Below, piece by piece: positions 1-11,239 of a DNA stretch of 64,000 bases. The position numbers were made by a program, and so were the translations under genes. The DNA comes from Candidula unifasciata (lineage: Eukaryota; Mollusca; Gastropoda; Stylommatophora; Geomitridae): the NCBI GenBank assembly GCA_905116865.2, contig CAJHNH020008068.1:294001-358000 (forward strand). Direction: 5' to 3'. Positions within the stretch are counted from its first letter, which is position 1, and every line of letters starts with the position of its first letter. Below the pieces are notes generated by a model. That model saw only the letters and a list, made by a program, of their open reading frames with translations, did not search any database and was not told where the DNA came from.

Positions 1-179
1 TACAAACTCTAAACTCAATTCTCTGAGAAAAAATCTTTCACTACAAATGTAGCTTCAAATATTCATGACTGCCTCTAGTCCATGCCCCTGTCAGGTGTTA
101 GTCAAACTTTGTTGCAAATCCTTTAGAGGACGTTGCAGAACCAACCCCAGCATTTTTTGCTTGTTGCGGTTTTTCTAGG

Positions 180-345
180 CAAATTTTATGTTCACTACTT
201 TGCCACTGCTTTCTGAGTGGTCAGCTCTCGGTACCACTGTCTAAACCATAGCATGACAAACCGTCCGCAGCTGGGATCGAACCCAGCACCCCGGCATTAT
301 GAAGTTCGTCCGCAGTGCCTAAGCCACAGAAGCCGACCCTGTCTT
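180..345 (-). mobile_element. tRNA-derived SINE head
   Basis: Minus strand: tgtggcttaggcactgcgg (A-box region) and gctgggttcgatcccagc (B-box region with a pairing T-stem), then gagctgaccactcagaaagc. Same family as the plus-strand copy at 32.49 kb (gtggcttaggcattgcgggc, cctggttcaatcccacc). It is a SINE head, not a tRNA gene, because the acceptor stem does not close and the body follows. Confidence 0.65.
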
Positions 346-834
346 GTGTACTGGCAATAAATTGTGACACACAGGGTGTCCCAACAGTTTCCATACATAG
401 AAAAACACATTTTAATGTGTGTCTTCCACTGCTGAAAAACTCGTATAAACACAGCTGTAGCAATGCTTGTCATCAGGAAAGGCTTACCCAGTCAACAAAG
501 GCCAGCAGAAGTCAGATGTGTCTGCCAAAAAGTGCAAATATCATAGCCACATTGTTAATTATAGAGATCATCTTCATCGCACATCAGACTTGACCATAAG
601 TGCTCCGATCTCCCCCTGAGCATTGTCTCCAAGTGTTCTTATGCTAACAAAACTGCAAGGCATTTTGTAAATGGGCACAACACATTTACATCTTCTGATG
701 AACACAGAAGAAGGAGTCTGCTTCTAATGGCATTAGTAATATGTGTATTTTTCTGAAATAATGAAAATGTATGGGACACCCTGTAGATGTTTCTCTATGC
801 CATGCTGCAGAAGTGTCTGATATCTACTCTCTTA
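346..834. other. No feature seen
   Basis: AT-moderate sequence with no repeat copy, RNA gene or convincing ORF recognised. Confidence 0.4.
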
Positions 835-1030
835 AGTCTGCTGTTGTCAAGACATGTTTGTTGGGAAGGCACTGGGCCTATTCTTGTTTCCTGTTGTCAA
901 GACATGTTTGTTGGGCAGGCACTGGGCCTATTCTTGTTTCCCCCACAACGGGACCCAGGAACCCACACAGGGGTTCTTTTGACTCTCTTATCTTCTAGTT
1001 TCCTGTTGTCAAGACATGTTTCCATGATCT
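835..1030. repeat. Tandem partial copies of the GAA-tail SINE head
   Basis: cctgttgtcaagacatgttt is repeated three times (with gttgggcaggcactgggcct in the first two). The reverse complement matches the 5' part of the GAA-tail family (tgtgggttcctgggtcccgt, aacaagaata). Confidence 0.7.
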
Positions 1031-1051
1031 CCGTCCCCATCTCATGATGTG

Positions 1052-1525
1052 TCAACAAAATGCAGATAACCAGTTCTCTGTGTGAATAACTTTTGTCTTT
1101 TTCAAACCATCATTTTGCCTTGAAGCTGTAATAAGTGAGAGGATTATGATCACAGCACTCTGGAACAGATCCATACGTGCTCCGATATCATCCTCAAAGA
1201 GCTCTATTAGAATGACTGATGATATGACGTCTGTTCTGTGTTGATTAAACAAATATCTTTTCCCCTTGGTGAAATGTTCATTTCTTGCAGCTCCACACTG
1301 CACCACGCCCTCCCCACCTACCAGCCTAGACAAGGACATTGAGGCATGCCTTTTATCGTATTCATTTTCACTGTAGGTGCCTCGTACTGTATTAATAACA
1401 TTGCTTTTGTTTAGTACCAGATCAGTCAAAGCAACCGCAGTGTCTGCAAGATAACCCGCACACTTGTTTTCCCAAACACCCGTATGACTCAGCATAAAGA
1501 TGAAGGTTAGGCCAGCCATTCGCAA
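1052..1525 (-). mobile_element. LINE C-terminal fragment (end of RNase H domain)
   Basis: A 157-codon open stretch on the minus strand. It begins near a degraded RNase H signature (SHTGVWENKCAGYLADTA in place of GHAGVxGNExADxLA) and continues with SLSRLV, ARNEHFTKGKRYLFNQHRT and VISSVIL, the layout seen after RNase H in the window's other LINE copies. The catalytic Asp has become Gly (CAGYLA), so it is a decayed fragment, not a host gene. Confidence 0.6.
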
Positions 1526-2071
1526 AGTGCTTAGTTAAGCTCTCCACAGTGTTATCATTCTTCTATAAAACTCAAAATTCCATATAATTTCTCACTGATT
1601 TGACTGCCTTTGGTTCACCTCCAAATATCAAGATTGGTAAATTAATCTAAGGAAACACAACAAAAATCATATGTTAAACGCATTAACTGCAACAATCTTG
1701 TAAGACGAACTTACCTTTGTTTTTAGCATGCCATAACTCACGGATTCTTTAGCACATAAACACAGCAACAGATTTGCAACTTTGGTGATAGCAACTTTTC
1801 CTTGCTGCACATGAAACATTCATAAGTATTTAAGTTTAATTAATTAAATGTATTATCATACATTTACTAATATTTACATAATGATTTTTTTTTATTATCT
1901 GTCTGAGCTAACCTGCCACACCTCCCATACAAGTAGAAAGACATCACCCTCAAACATCAGGTTCTTTATAGTGCATCACTCTCATCACAGCAGGCCTGAA
2001 AGTCTATATTTATCTAGCCAATTATCTAGCTCTAGGTGAATTTATGTGCTTTCATATCTCTATTTATTACC
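1526..2071. other. No feature seen
   Basis: AT-rich; short ORFs only; leads into the 23-bp array. Confidence 0.4.
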
Positions 2072-3112
2072 AGGCAGTTATCCCTATTTATCCCTGGCAG
2101 TTATTACTATTTATCCCAGGCACTCATCACTATTTATCCCAGGCACTCATCACTATTTATCCCAGGCAGTCATCACTATTTATCCCAGGCAGTCATCACT
2201 ATTTATCCCAGGCACTCATCACTATTTATCCCAGGCACTCATCACTATTTATCCCAGGCACTCATCACTATTTATCCCAGGCACTCATCACTATTTATCC
2301 CAGGCACTCATCACTATTTATCCCAGGCACTCATCACTATTTATTCCTGGCATTTATTACTATTTTTCCCCGGCAGTTATTATTATTTATCCCTGGCATT
2401 TATCACTATTTTTCCCTGGCAGTTATTATTATTTATCCCTGGCAGTTATCCCTATTTATCCCAGGCAGTTATCCCTATTTATCCCTGGCAGTTATTATTA
2501 TTTATCCCGGGCAGTTATCACCATTTATCCCTGGCATTTATCACTATTTATCCCTGGCATTTATTACTATTTATTCAAGGCAGTTATCCCTATTTATCCC
2601 TGGCATTTAATAATATTTATCCGAGGCAGTTATCACTATTTATCCCTGGCAGTTATTACTATTTATCCAAGGCAGTTATCCCTATTTATCCCGGGCATTT
2701 ATTACTATTTATCCAAGGCAGTTATCCCTATTTATCCCTGGCATTTATTACTATTTATCCAAGGCTGTTATCCCTATTTATCCCTGGTATTTATTACTAT
2801 TTATCCCCGGCATTTATTACTATTTATCCAAGGCAGTTATCCCTATTTATCCCCGGCATTTATTACTATTTATCCTAGGCAGTTATCCCTATTTATCCCT
2901 GGCATTTATTACAATTTATCCAAGGCAGTTATCCCTATTTATCCCCGGCATTTATTACTATTTATCCAAGGCAGTTATCCCTATTTATCCCCGGCATTTA
3001 TTACTATTTATCCAAGGCAGTTATCCCTATTTATCCCTGACATTTATTACTATTTATCCAAGGCAGTTATCCCTATTTATCCCTGCCAGTTATTACTATT
3101 TATCCCAGGCAG
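2072..3112. repeat. 23-bp minisatellite with a 46-bp higher-order form
   Basis: About 45 units. The first third is nearly pure units beginning GGCACTCATCACTATTTATC. From about 2640 two unit types alternate (ggcatttattactatttatc and ggcagttatccctatttatc), giving a 46-bp higher-order repeat. All three plus-strand frames stay open because the unit lacks stops in every phase, which produces spurious overlapping ORFs of up to 357 codons. Confidence 0.96.
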
Positions 3113-3129
3113 ATCTTGAAAGAAACTGA

Positions 3130-3350
3130 TTCACGAAGAGAACTAATTGCCCCCCATCAGAAGAAGACAATCTACATTCTCTGTTCATTTCATGAAGAGA
3201 AAACTTGAGCACATCAGGATGCTGGGAAGGTTGGAGTGGAAAAAAGGCATAGGGAGACTGAGAGAGAAGCTGCTGGACAGTTTGACAGCATGGTGTGGAA
3301 GATCATCTGTGTCAGAACTGACTGAAAGTACAAGAGACAGAAGGCTGTAG
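3130..3350 (+). mobile_element. LINE C-terminal fragment
   Basis: Plus-strand open stretch with HIRMLGRLEWKKGIGRLREK and LLDSLTAWCGRSSVSELTES, TRDRRL. This resembles the GKxEGxRxRGRxREKxLDSL C-terminus of LINE proteins. It begins right where the 23-bp minisatellite ends. Confidence 0.6.
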
Positions 3351-3464
3351 ATAGACGTGACTACCAATACCACATGGCATGGAAGATCATCTGTGTCAGA
3401 GCTGACTGAAAGTACACGAGGCAGAAGGCTGTAGATAGACATGACTACCAATACCACATGGCAT
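3292..3464. repeat. 86-bp tandem duplication
   Basis: Two copies of a segment with catggcatggaagatcatct and gactaccaataccacatgg. It overlaps the end of the LINE C-terminal fragment at 3130-3350. Confidence 0.9.
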
Positions 3465-3904
3465 GGATTACGAAAGGCAAGATTGTAACACTGCCCATGG
3501 CATCTTATTTCCATGAATTATTTCGTCAATACCTACATTCATGGCACATGACGATTCTTTGTATCACAACAAAAGCTAACAATTCATCTACGTCACTAGA
3601 TTTTAAAAAAACATCTTACACTGCATTCAACCAGGACACATTTGAGTTTGCCATCATCTAAGGAATACTGCCCACTTTTCTGGAAAGACGTCCAAATGTT
3701 GCTGGCAATGGCACCTGCGGCTGAAGCATCTCTGTCACCAAACCCAGCAAAGGCCAGCAAGGAACCTTCGCTATTCAAAAGGCTGAAATAAGGAACCACA
3801 CATTATAACACAAATTGAATCGTGAATAAATAAATTGACATTTTACAAGATATGTTGAACACCATTGTCTTTCATACTTTGTACATCACATGTCAATATC
3901 TGTA
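3465..3904. other. No feature seen
   Basis: No recognisable coding, RNA or repeat content. Confidence 0.4.
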
Positions 3905-4075
3905 TGTAAAAGACCCTTTTTCGGCAAGTAGAGCACTGGACATACGATGCAAGTCTCATTTTATAGACCAATCAGCACTCTGTGGTTGATGTGGTCAACA
4001 TCATGCTGACCGTCTTTACTTGCCAGGACATTATTCAAGGCTGGGTCGACTTAGTAGCCAAGATCAATATCTAAA
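3905..4075 (-). mobile_element. SINE body copy, reverse (CCTATATGCCC family)
   Basis: Reverse complement carries aagtcgacccagccttgaa, gcatgatgttgaccacatca and gctgattggtctataaaat. Confidence 0.6.
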
Positions 4076-4189
4076 TGACTTCTTTGTTCTGCTCTCTATC
4101 CTCCACTCCAGCATAATCCCTCAACCAGCTCATACCAAGTTGTCCTATTCTTGATCATCGCAGATAGCTCTCCCTATGTTCTCCCTTCT

Positions 4190-7160
4190 TCTTCTTCTTC
4201 TGCGTTCGACATCAGTCATGCTAAACATTGAGTCCCGTCTGGGTCACAAATAGGATTGTGTTTTAAGGTCGCCACCGGTCTCCCATAGCTTCTGTTGCAA
4301 TGTGGCTCCCTTGGGCCAAATCCACAGTCTTTGCTGGGAGAGGTTAGGGCAGTACTGCAGTATGTGCTCAGGGGTCTGTCTTTCTGCTCCACAATTTCCG
4401 GCAGCAGATTCTTTTATGCCTATCCTGTACAGGTGTGCTCGAAGACCACAGTGTCCTGTCCGAAGTCTAAAAATTGATGTTTGTTCTTTCCTGTTGAGTC
4501 TGTTTATGCTGTCACTCTCTGGTCTGTAATCTCCATTCTGCCTTCTCCACTCCCGCTTGAAAGACTGCTTTAGCGCTGTTTTGGTTTCCTTGTAGCTGTG
4601 TGGTGGATGAGGTTGTGGAAGATTACTCCCAGCTTTTGCCAACTCATCTGCTCTCTCATTTCCATGAATACCACAGTGGGCTGGTATCCACTGCAAGACC
4701 AGTTCTGCTTTCTTGGAGAGTAAGCCAATGTTGGTCCTTAGATCTGCAATTAGTTTGTCTTTTTTTTTGCTGGATAGTGCTTGGAGAACAGACCATGAGT
4801 CACTAAGTATAACAATTTGGTGCCTTCTGTGTTCTTGAGTGATGAGATGTTGGACTGCAGAAAGGAGGGCAGTTGCCTCAGCTCTGAAGTTAGTGCAGAT
4901 GTCACCTGCTGGTAGAGAGAGAGTTTCTGCTCTACTGCTAGGGGGTTTAATGTATATTCCACAACCCCCCTTTCTGACTGCATCTATAGCAGAGCTGTCT
5001 GTGAAAACATGAGTCCAAGTGGTGTTTGGATACTTTTCATCAAGCATAGTAAGAGCCAGGGTTCTCTGTTGTGTCTCCGTCTGGGTATCTTTTGAAGTGA
5101 TCCCTGGTACCTTTAGGACTACATTTGCTTTCTCTGGCTTGCTTGTCCATGGTTCTGGCATAAGTTTTTCGCACAGTGCAACATCTCTTTCAAGCAGATC
5201 TTGGTGCTGTCTGTACAGTTCTCTAGCAAGGTGGTTGGAGCTCTGGCGCTTCAGTCTGTTTTTTGTTCTGTCTTGAAATTTAAAATGCAGTTGGTGACTT
5301 TGAAGTCTTTTTAATTTCTCATACTGTAAAAGAGTTTTGTATTGTCTTCTGAGTTCGAGTGGTCCAGTATCTGCTATCCTCTCTATCTCTCTGATGGGGG
5401 TGGTTTTCATTGCTCCGAGAACAATCCTTAATCCCATATTCTGAACCTTATCCAGTTTTCCTATTGTTATCTTGGCTGCTGCAGCCCATGCAGTGGAGGC
5501 ATTTTCCGTGACTGGTCTGACTGCTCCAGTATATACTTGTTTTAGGATTCTGGAGTTAGCGCCCCATGTGGTACCCGCTAATTTTTTCATCACTGCAAGC
5601 TTCTTGAATGCTTTTCCCTGTACTGCTTCTACGTGTGACTTCCAAGTGTAACGCCCCAAGAAAGGTTGGACTGTCAGTCTGTGGAATGAGCTGGGTTTTT
5701 TTATCCAAATTTTGATTTTTTTTCTTTTTTGGGGGAGAGAGAGAAAAGTGATGATGTGCTTTTTGAATTATTTAGCATTAGACCCCACTTTTCGGTCCAG
5801 GCTTCTACATTTTCCACAGTTTTTTGTAACAGATATGAGGCTGTGGTAGTGTATTTGGAGGCAGTCCAAACTGCAAAGTCATCAGCATGTAGGGTATTAG
5901 AAATGTGCTAGTGGCAGGTTGCTGTGATATCATTTATGTAAACCAGGAACAGAGTTGGTGCTATTGCACTGCCCTGGGGAACTCCTTCTCTTAGTTTTGT
6001 CAGTTTGCCGATGTGTCCATCAATTCTTAATCTGGCTCTGCGTTGGAAAAGAAAGTCTTTGATCCACTTGTACATGTTGTGCACAACTCCTGCCTGTAGC
6101 AGTTTTAGTTGTAGGCCTTCTTTCCAAACTGTATCGAAAGCACGAGCGAGGTCAAAGAAGACAGCAAGAACTTCCTTTTTTTCCTGGAAGGCATTCTCAA
6201 TTCAATTTTTTGTGTCAGATAAGTCAATTGGTCCTCTGTGTTTCTGTGCTGTCTGTATCCTGTCTGCGTGGTGGTGATTTCCGAGTTTGTCTCCAAGAAC
6301 CATATTAGTCTTTTATTTACTAATTTCTCCATCAATTTTCCTACACAACTAAAAAGGCTGATGGGTCTGTAGCTTTTTGGGTCTCTTCTGTCTCCACCCT
6401 TTTTAAGGATAGGCTGGATGAGGGCTTCTTTCCAGGCTGACGGTACTACCCCTTTTTGCCACCTCTGGTTGTAGATGCAGAGGAGAAACTTCTTGGCAGC
6501 AGATCCAAGATGAGAGAGAAATTTGTTTGTAATGCCATCAGCCCCCGGAGCTTTCTTCATTTTCAACTCTCCAATTCCAACTTCCAGCTCTTGCATAGTA
6601 AACTTTTCTGACATGCAGGCCTCTTTTGTGTTTGTGCTGGAGTCTGCTAGAAGAGTCTTGGTCTGGTTTCGTATTTCTTTTATTCTTTGCATGGGAATAT
6701 GAACCTCAGTTTCCTTCTGGTGTGTGTCAGCTAGCACATCTGCCGCTACCTTGCCTGTAACAGCTCCATCATCTGTTTGGAGTACAACTTTGGCTTTTTC
6801 TGTCTTGTCTCCATTCAGGCTTTTTGTGAGATTCCACAGACGTGATGTGTCCTTCTCTAGGTTAAATGACGCCGTCTTTTTGTGCCAGCTTTCCCTCATC
6901 TGATTATTTCTCTCTTTGATGAAGGCTGCTTTTGCTCTGTTATGAAGTATTACATTTTTATCTGTCGGATCCTTCTCTTAATATTTTCCCTCCTGGTACT
7001 AAGTTATGAAATGCAGTGTTATTTCTTTTTAACCTCAATGTCTAGCTCTTTTCTCTGCATGCTTTTAGTCTGCCTTTATTTTTATGACTCTGTGGGTTCC
7101 AGCGCAAAGAAATTCTCGTTATATTATTCTCAGGTTTTCTCCTATCCAATTCCAGTGTTT
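4190..7160 (-). mobile_element. RNase H-bearing LINE (I-like), degenerate, RT to 3' end
   Basis: Minus-strand non-LTR retrotransposon. An open segment at 6899-6105 codes the RT fingers and palm (KKAPGADGITNKFLSHLG, IQPILKKGGDRRDPKSYRPI). Around 6060-5870, in other frames, lie GVPQGSAIAPTLFLVYIND and HADDFAVW, the RT catalytic box with H for F. The open segment 5659-4244 (471 codons) holds the connection region and an RNase H domain from about residue 215: FTDSSA, NFRAEATALL, ILSDSWSVLQAL, WIPAHCGIHGNERADELAK. The D, E, D, D catalytic set is present. A Cys/His cluster follows (CGLRAHLYRIG, EHILQYCP). The 3' end is a GAA-repeat tail (4190-4202 on the opposite strand). Broken by a stop after the RT box and frameshifts near 6180 and 5720; the 5' part with endonuclease is missing. 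RNase H in a LINE suits the I/R1/LOA groups; exact clade unassigned. Confidence 0.9.
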
Positions 7161-7588
7161 TTTCTTCAGTAAATGACTGCAACAGATTTAAATTAAACAA
7201 GGAATCTAAAGCTGTTGATGAACAGATTTAGTGATCCGACACCACAAAGTAAGAAAGCCTCTAAGCTAGGGCTATTCAACTTAAGTTTACTTGGGAAACA
7301 ATATTTTGAAAATGGAGATAGTCACGGGCCAGTAACCCGAATCCTGGCATAGAAAGATCACTAATACAATACAATCAGCAATGATCGGGGGGCCGCTAGT
7401 TGAATAGCCCTGCTCTAAGCTATTACAAATGCTCACCAGCTCACTCCCAAATCAGGCGATCATGAAATAGTATCCACTGAATGTTTGTCCTACTAAATTA
7501 TCAATTTGTTCTTCTTCATCATTCGCATGAATGACTTAATTAGTGTTATGCCTGTTTATAGCCTAGCCGTGACATCTGTGCTTTTTTA
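7161..7588. other. No feature seen
   Basis: Unassigned DNA between the 4.2-7.2 kb LINE and the 72-bp array. A short motif (gctattcaac ... gaatagccctgct, 7268-7415) is inverted around an unpaired segment, and resembles text near 47040-47225 (gtggcctgcag..gaaaagccct). Confidence 0.35.
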
Positions 7589-8668
7589 GTAAACACATCC
7601 AACTTGCTCAGGCATTTCTTTGCTGGGTTAGCCTTACAGGTTGGTTTCATGGGACATGATGTAAACACATCCAACTTGCTCAGGCATTTCTTTGCTGGGT
7701 TAGCCTTACAGGTTGGTTTCATGGGACTTGATGTAAACACATCAAACTTGCTCAGGAATTTCTTTGCTGGGTTAGCCTTACAGGTTGGTTTCATGGGACA
7801 TGATGTAAACACATCCAACTTGATCAGGCATTTCTTTGCTGGGTTAGCCTTACAGGTTGGTTTCATGGGACATGATGTAAACACATCAAACTTGCTCAGG
7901 CATTTCTTTGCTGGGTTAGCCTTACAGGTTGGTTTCATGGGACATGATGTAAACACATCCAACTTGCTCAGGCATTTCTTTGCTGGGTTAGCCTTACAGG
8001 TTAGTTTCATGGGACATGATGTAAACACATCCAACTTGATCAGGCATTTCTTTGCTGGGTTAGCCTTACAGGTTGGTTTCATGGGACATGATGTAAACAC
8101 ATCCAACTTGATCAGGCATTTCTTTGCTGGGTTAGCCTTACAGGTTGGTTTCATGGGACATGATGTAAACACATCCAACTTGATCAGGCATTTCTTTGCT
8201 GGGTTAGCCTTACAGGTTGGTTTCATGGGACATGATGTAAACACATCCAACTTGATCAGGCATTTCTTTGCTGGGTTAGCCTTACAGGTTGGTTTCATGG
8301 GACATGATGTAAACACATCCAACTTGATCAGGCATTTCTTTGCTGGGTTAGCCTTACAGGTTGGTTTCATGGGACATTATGTAAACACATCCAACTTGAT
8401 CAGGCATTTCTTTGCTGGGTTAGCCTTACAGGTTGGTTTCATGGAACATAATGTAAACACATCCAACTTGATCAGGCATTTCTTTGCTGGGTTAGCCTTA
8501 CAGGTTGGTTTCATGGGACATGATGTAAACACATCCAACTTGATCAGGCATTTCTTTGCTGGGTTAGCCTTACAGGTTGGTTTCATGGGACATGATGTAA
8601 ACACATCCAACTTGATCAGGCATTTCTTTGCTGGGTTAGCCTTACATGTTGGTTTCATGGGACATGAT
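7589..8668. repeat. 72-bp minisatellite, 15 units, open on both strands
   Basis: Exactly 15 units of 72 bp, containing gtaaacacatccaacttgat and caggcatttctttgctgggt. Since 72 is a multiple of 3 both strands stay open: plus frame VNTSNLIRHFFAGLALQVGF, minus frame CPMKPTCKANPAKKCLIKLD. Unit differences are few and mainly gatcagg/gctcagg. The last unit runs into sequence also present at 49.58 kb (gggacatgat then taac), so the array grew inside a dispersed repeat. Confidence 0.95.
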
Positions 8669-8935
8669 GTAACTTTATTTGTGTAGTGTCATCTTTATCT
8701 ACTGGTACTGCCCTAGAGAACCCATCCAGGTCAGCCATGCACTGACTGGGCAGCCCTCAAAGGAAGTCAAGGGCAAAACATGGGTATTCCTCATTCCTCG
8801 CACAGTGGCTAAGTTGTTAAGCCATTTGCTTCATGGTCCGAAAGTTGTAGGCTCTCTGGGAATCACTGCTAGAGCTATTGGTCATGCATTGTTCTCTTTA
8901 AAGAGGTGGCTAGCCATTGTGTAAAGACAGATCGA
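8669..8935 (+). repeat. Dispersed repeat continuing from the 72-bp array
   Basis: Shares blocks with 49575-49740 (ttgtgta, cagccctcaa, gcattt/gtattcc). At 8795-8870 there is a weak tRNA-like head (agtggctaagttgttaagcc, ggtccgaaagttgtaggctc) that could be a decayed SINE. Confidence 0.4.
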
Positions 8936-8999
8936 GCCGTATGGGTGGGTAAAACCAAGTGAAATTAAGTGGATTGTTTTTTTAAACTTTAAACCTCTT

Positions 9000-11060
9000 T
9001 TATTAATCATTAACTCATAAAGTGCTTACTTAAACCTAGTCTGCTTCACACGATATTTGTGGGGCAGACTGCGATCAAATGTCAAACCTAAGTATTTGAG
9101 CTTATCTCATCTTTCAACATTTATACCTTTTGAAGAATATGTTGGGCAAGTCTTCCAATGCTGTTATTTAAAGAGCACCACAGAACACCTGCCTTCTCTG
9201 GCTTTACCGTTGATCCTGTCTGTTTACACCACTCCGTCAACTCATGTAAAGCACTTTGCAGGTCTCTGGTCATGTTGTGCCTGTTTGACCCGCTTTGATA
9301 CAACAGGACATCATCTGCAAATGTCAAAGTTCGTCCTGGTCCAGTGGGCTGAATTTTTGCCAGACTTGCTGTATATATGTTAAACAAGACAGGTGACAAT
9401 AGTGATCCCTGAGGAAGGTTAGGGCAAATGCGTATTGGATCTGATCTCCATGTTCCCAAACAAAATACCACTGTTCTTTGCAACAATGCTGCTCCCATCC
9501 AAATAGCTAACCAGGGGCTCACACCACAGTCCATTATGCACTACATATGTGAAGTCAATGTTGTTTATAGGCATCTTCAAGATCTATTGTGACAGCGACT
9601 GTTTCTTGCTTTTGCTGAACTCCTTTATACCCATCATATGTGAAAGTTCCAGCAATGTCCCATGTTGCCTTTGATGGCCTTTCTTTCTAAGTGTGACATC
9701 ACTTTCTTCATCACAACTGTTTCCAGCAGTTTGCTATACACATTTTGCAGGGTTGTGATTCTATAGGCACAGAGACATGGGAAAAATCAGCTGCAGATCG
9801 ACTACTATGGAGACAGAAAGTGAAAGACGGACTGTCACATTTTGAAAGAAACCGAACACAACGAGCTGGGGAGAGGAGACACCGGAGAGTAAAACTGCCT
9901 CTCAACGAGGGAGTATCTGCTTTTGTGTGTATCCTGTGTGGCAAAGACTGCCATTCCCGCATCGGACTTTACAGTCACAGCAGATGCTGTTCCCAAAGCC
10001 AGCGGCACATCTCCATAGTCTCCCGGGACTGACGGATGCCATTATTTGATTCTATAACTGCTGAGCAGTGAAGGATCACTGCCTGGTTTTAGAAATGGTT
10101 TAAGATAACTATGTAACTAGTAATCTGATACATTTGGATACTATCATAAAGTCCCTCACCACTCGTAGAATTTCATCATTACTTAACTGTTTGATATGGC
10201 CATAGCCTACACCGTCATTATTTCTGCTGCCTCGCAGTGCCACCTGTATGTCAATTTCAGCCAGCAAGGCTTCATAATCGTTGTCTATGACAATGCTATG
10301 CCTGAGATTGTCTACAGTGTTGCGCGGATCTGTCCAATTGTCTATATCTATTTGGATTAAATACCGCCGAAAAAACTCTTGCCCCTTCTCCTTGTCAATA
10401 TTTTACCTCCTGAATCTTGAATATCTGGCATTTGACAAATGGTACTTTTATTCAATTGTCGGTGCAAATTCCAGAATTCTGCTATGCCAATGTCTTTTGC
10501 TTTCCATGCCTTTTCCACCTGTTCATTCCACCATGCTGGTTGCACCAAATGTTGTTTTTTGTATCTTTTGTCTGGCGCAACAAATGCAATGTACCAACCT
10601 GATCTTTATTGGCTGAATATTTGAACATGTGTCATGGTTTCATTTGCTTAACAGTCTGTCCCTTTGTGAAGAGAACAATATAAGGCAGATGGTCACTTTC
10701 TTGCGTCCCAAGAACATCCCAGCGTATTGTGCAAGCCTCAGTACTGGACGCTAAAGCTAGGTTGATCACTCCATCCGAGCCTCGGCGCTCTTTGCTAATC
10801 TTGTGGCACGACCATCATTTAAAACAGTGAAGCTAGTGCTTAGAAGGGCCTGACTCAGTGTAACTCCCTGTCTGTTTTCTGCCTGATTTCCCCACTATTT
10901 AGATGGAGCATTAAAATCACCAGCTATGAAACATTTTCCATCACACTCCTCCAAATCTGCTAGGCTAGGAATTTACCTGCGCCTTCATTCAGAAGTTGAT
11001 TCAAATGCGCATATAAGTTGAAGATGTACCAGTCGTGGTGGTCTTTGGGAACAACTAATC
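9000..11060 (-). mobile_element. LINE with endonuclease and RT remnants, degenerate
   Basis: Minus-strand LINE in pieces. Near 10935-10900 is the apurinic-type endonuclease motif (CFIAGDFNAPSK). At 10548-10450 is the endonuclease-RT linker (WWNEQVEKAWKAKDIG). At 9534-9121 is an RT block with NLPQGSLLSPVLFNIY and LTFADDVLLYQ, so the FADD catalytic pair is kept, followed by ELTEWCKQTGSTVKPEK. Between linker and RT the element is interrupted by a plus-strand LINE tail (9766-10046). Multiple stops and frameshifts make it inactive. Its RT differs in sequence from the LINE at 4.2-7.2 kb. Confidence 0.85.
9766..10046 (+). mobile_element. 5'-truncated LINE tail inserted in another LINE, with 10-bp target duplication
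   Basis: A 281-bp plus-strand insertion coding the C-terminus of another LINE family: DRLLWRQKVKDGLSHFERNR, a basic stretch, then FVCILCGKDCHSRIGLYSHS, a CxxC..H zinc-finger-like tail typical of one LINE group. It is flanked by the direct repeat TGATTCTATA (9756-9765 and 10047-10056), as expected for target-primed insertion. It lies antisense within the older minus-strand LINE, so it is the younger of the two. Confidence 0.88.
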
Positions 11061-11239
11061 CTTGAATCTTAAGCATTTCACTATTATAAGCTTCTTACCA
11101 GCAATCAATTGCGGAAGTTCGCAATTTAAGTCGCCGGAAGTCCGAAATTGACATGTGACTTAAGCCCTGTTAGGGTATATTTTCGGCCTCGATAATTTGG
11201 GACCGTTATTCGGAGAATAACCTCCAGCAGTACCCTCAC

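Noticed and set aside
180..345. Possible tRNA gene on the minus strand
   Set aside because: A- and B-box-like text is present, but the acceptor stem does not close and the same text recurs with a SINE body at 32.49 kb.
2036..3119. Three overlapping ORFs of 188-357 codons
   Set aside because: All are translations of the 23-bp minisatellite in its three phases.
9745..10032. A host zinc-finger gene (CILCGKDCHSRIGLYSHS)
   Set aside because: The finger is the C-terminus of a LINE protein and is bracketed by a target-site duplication.
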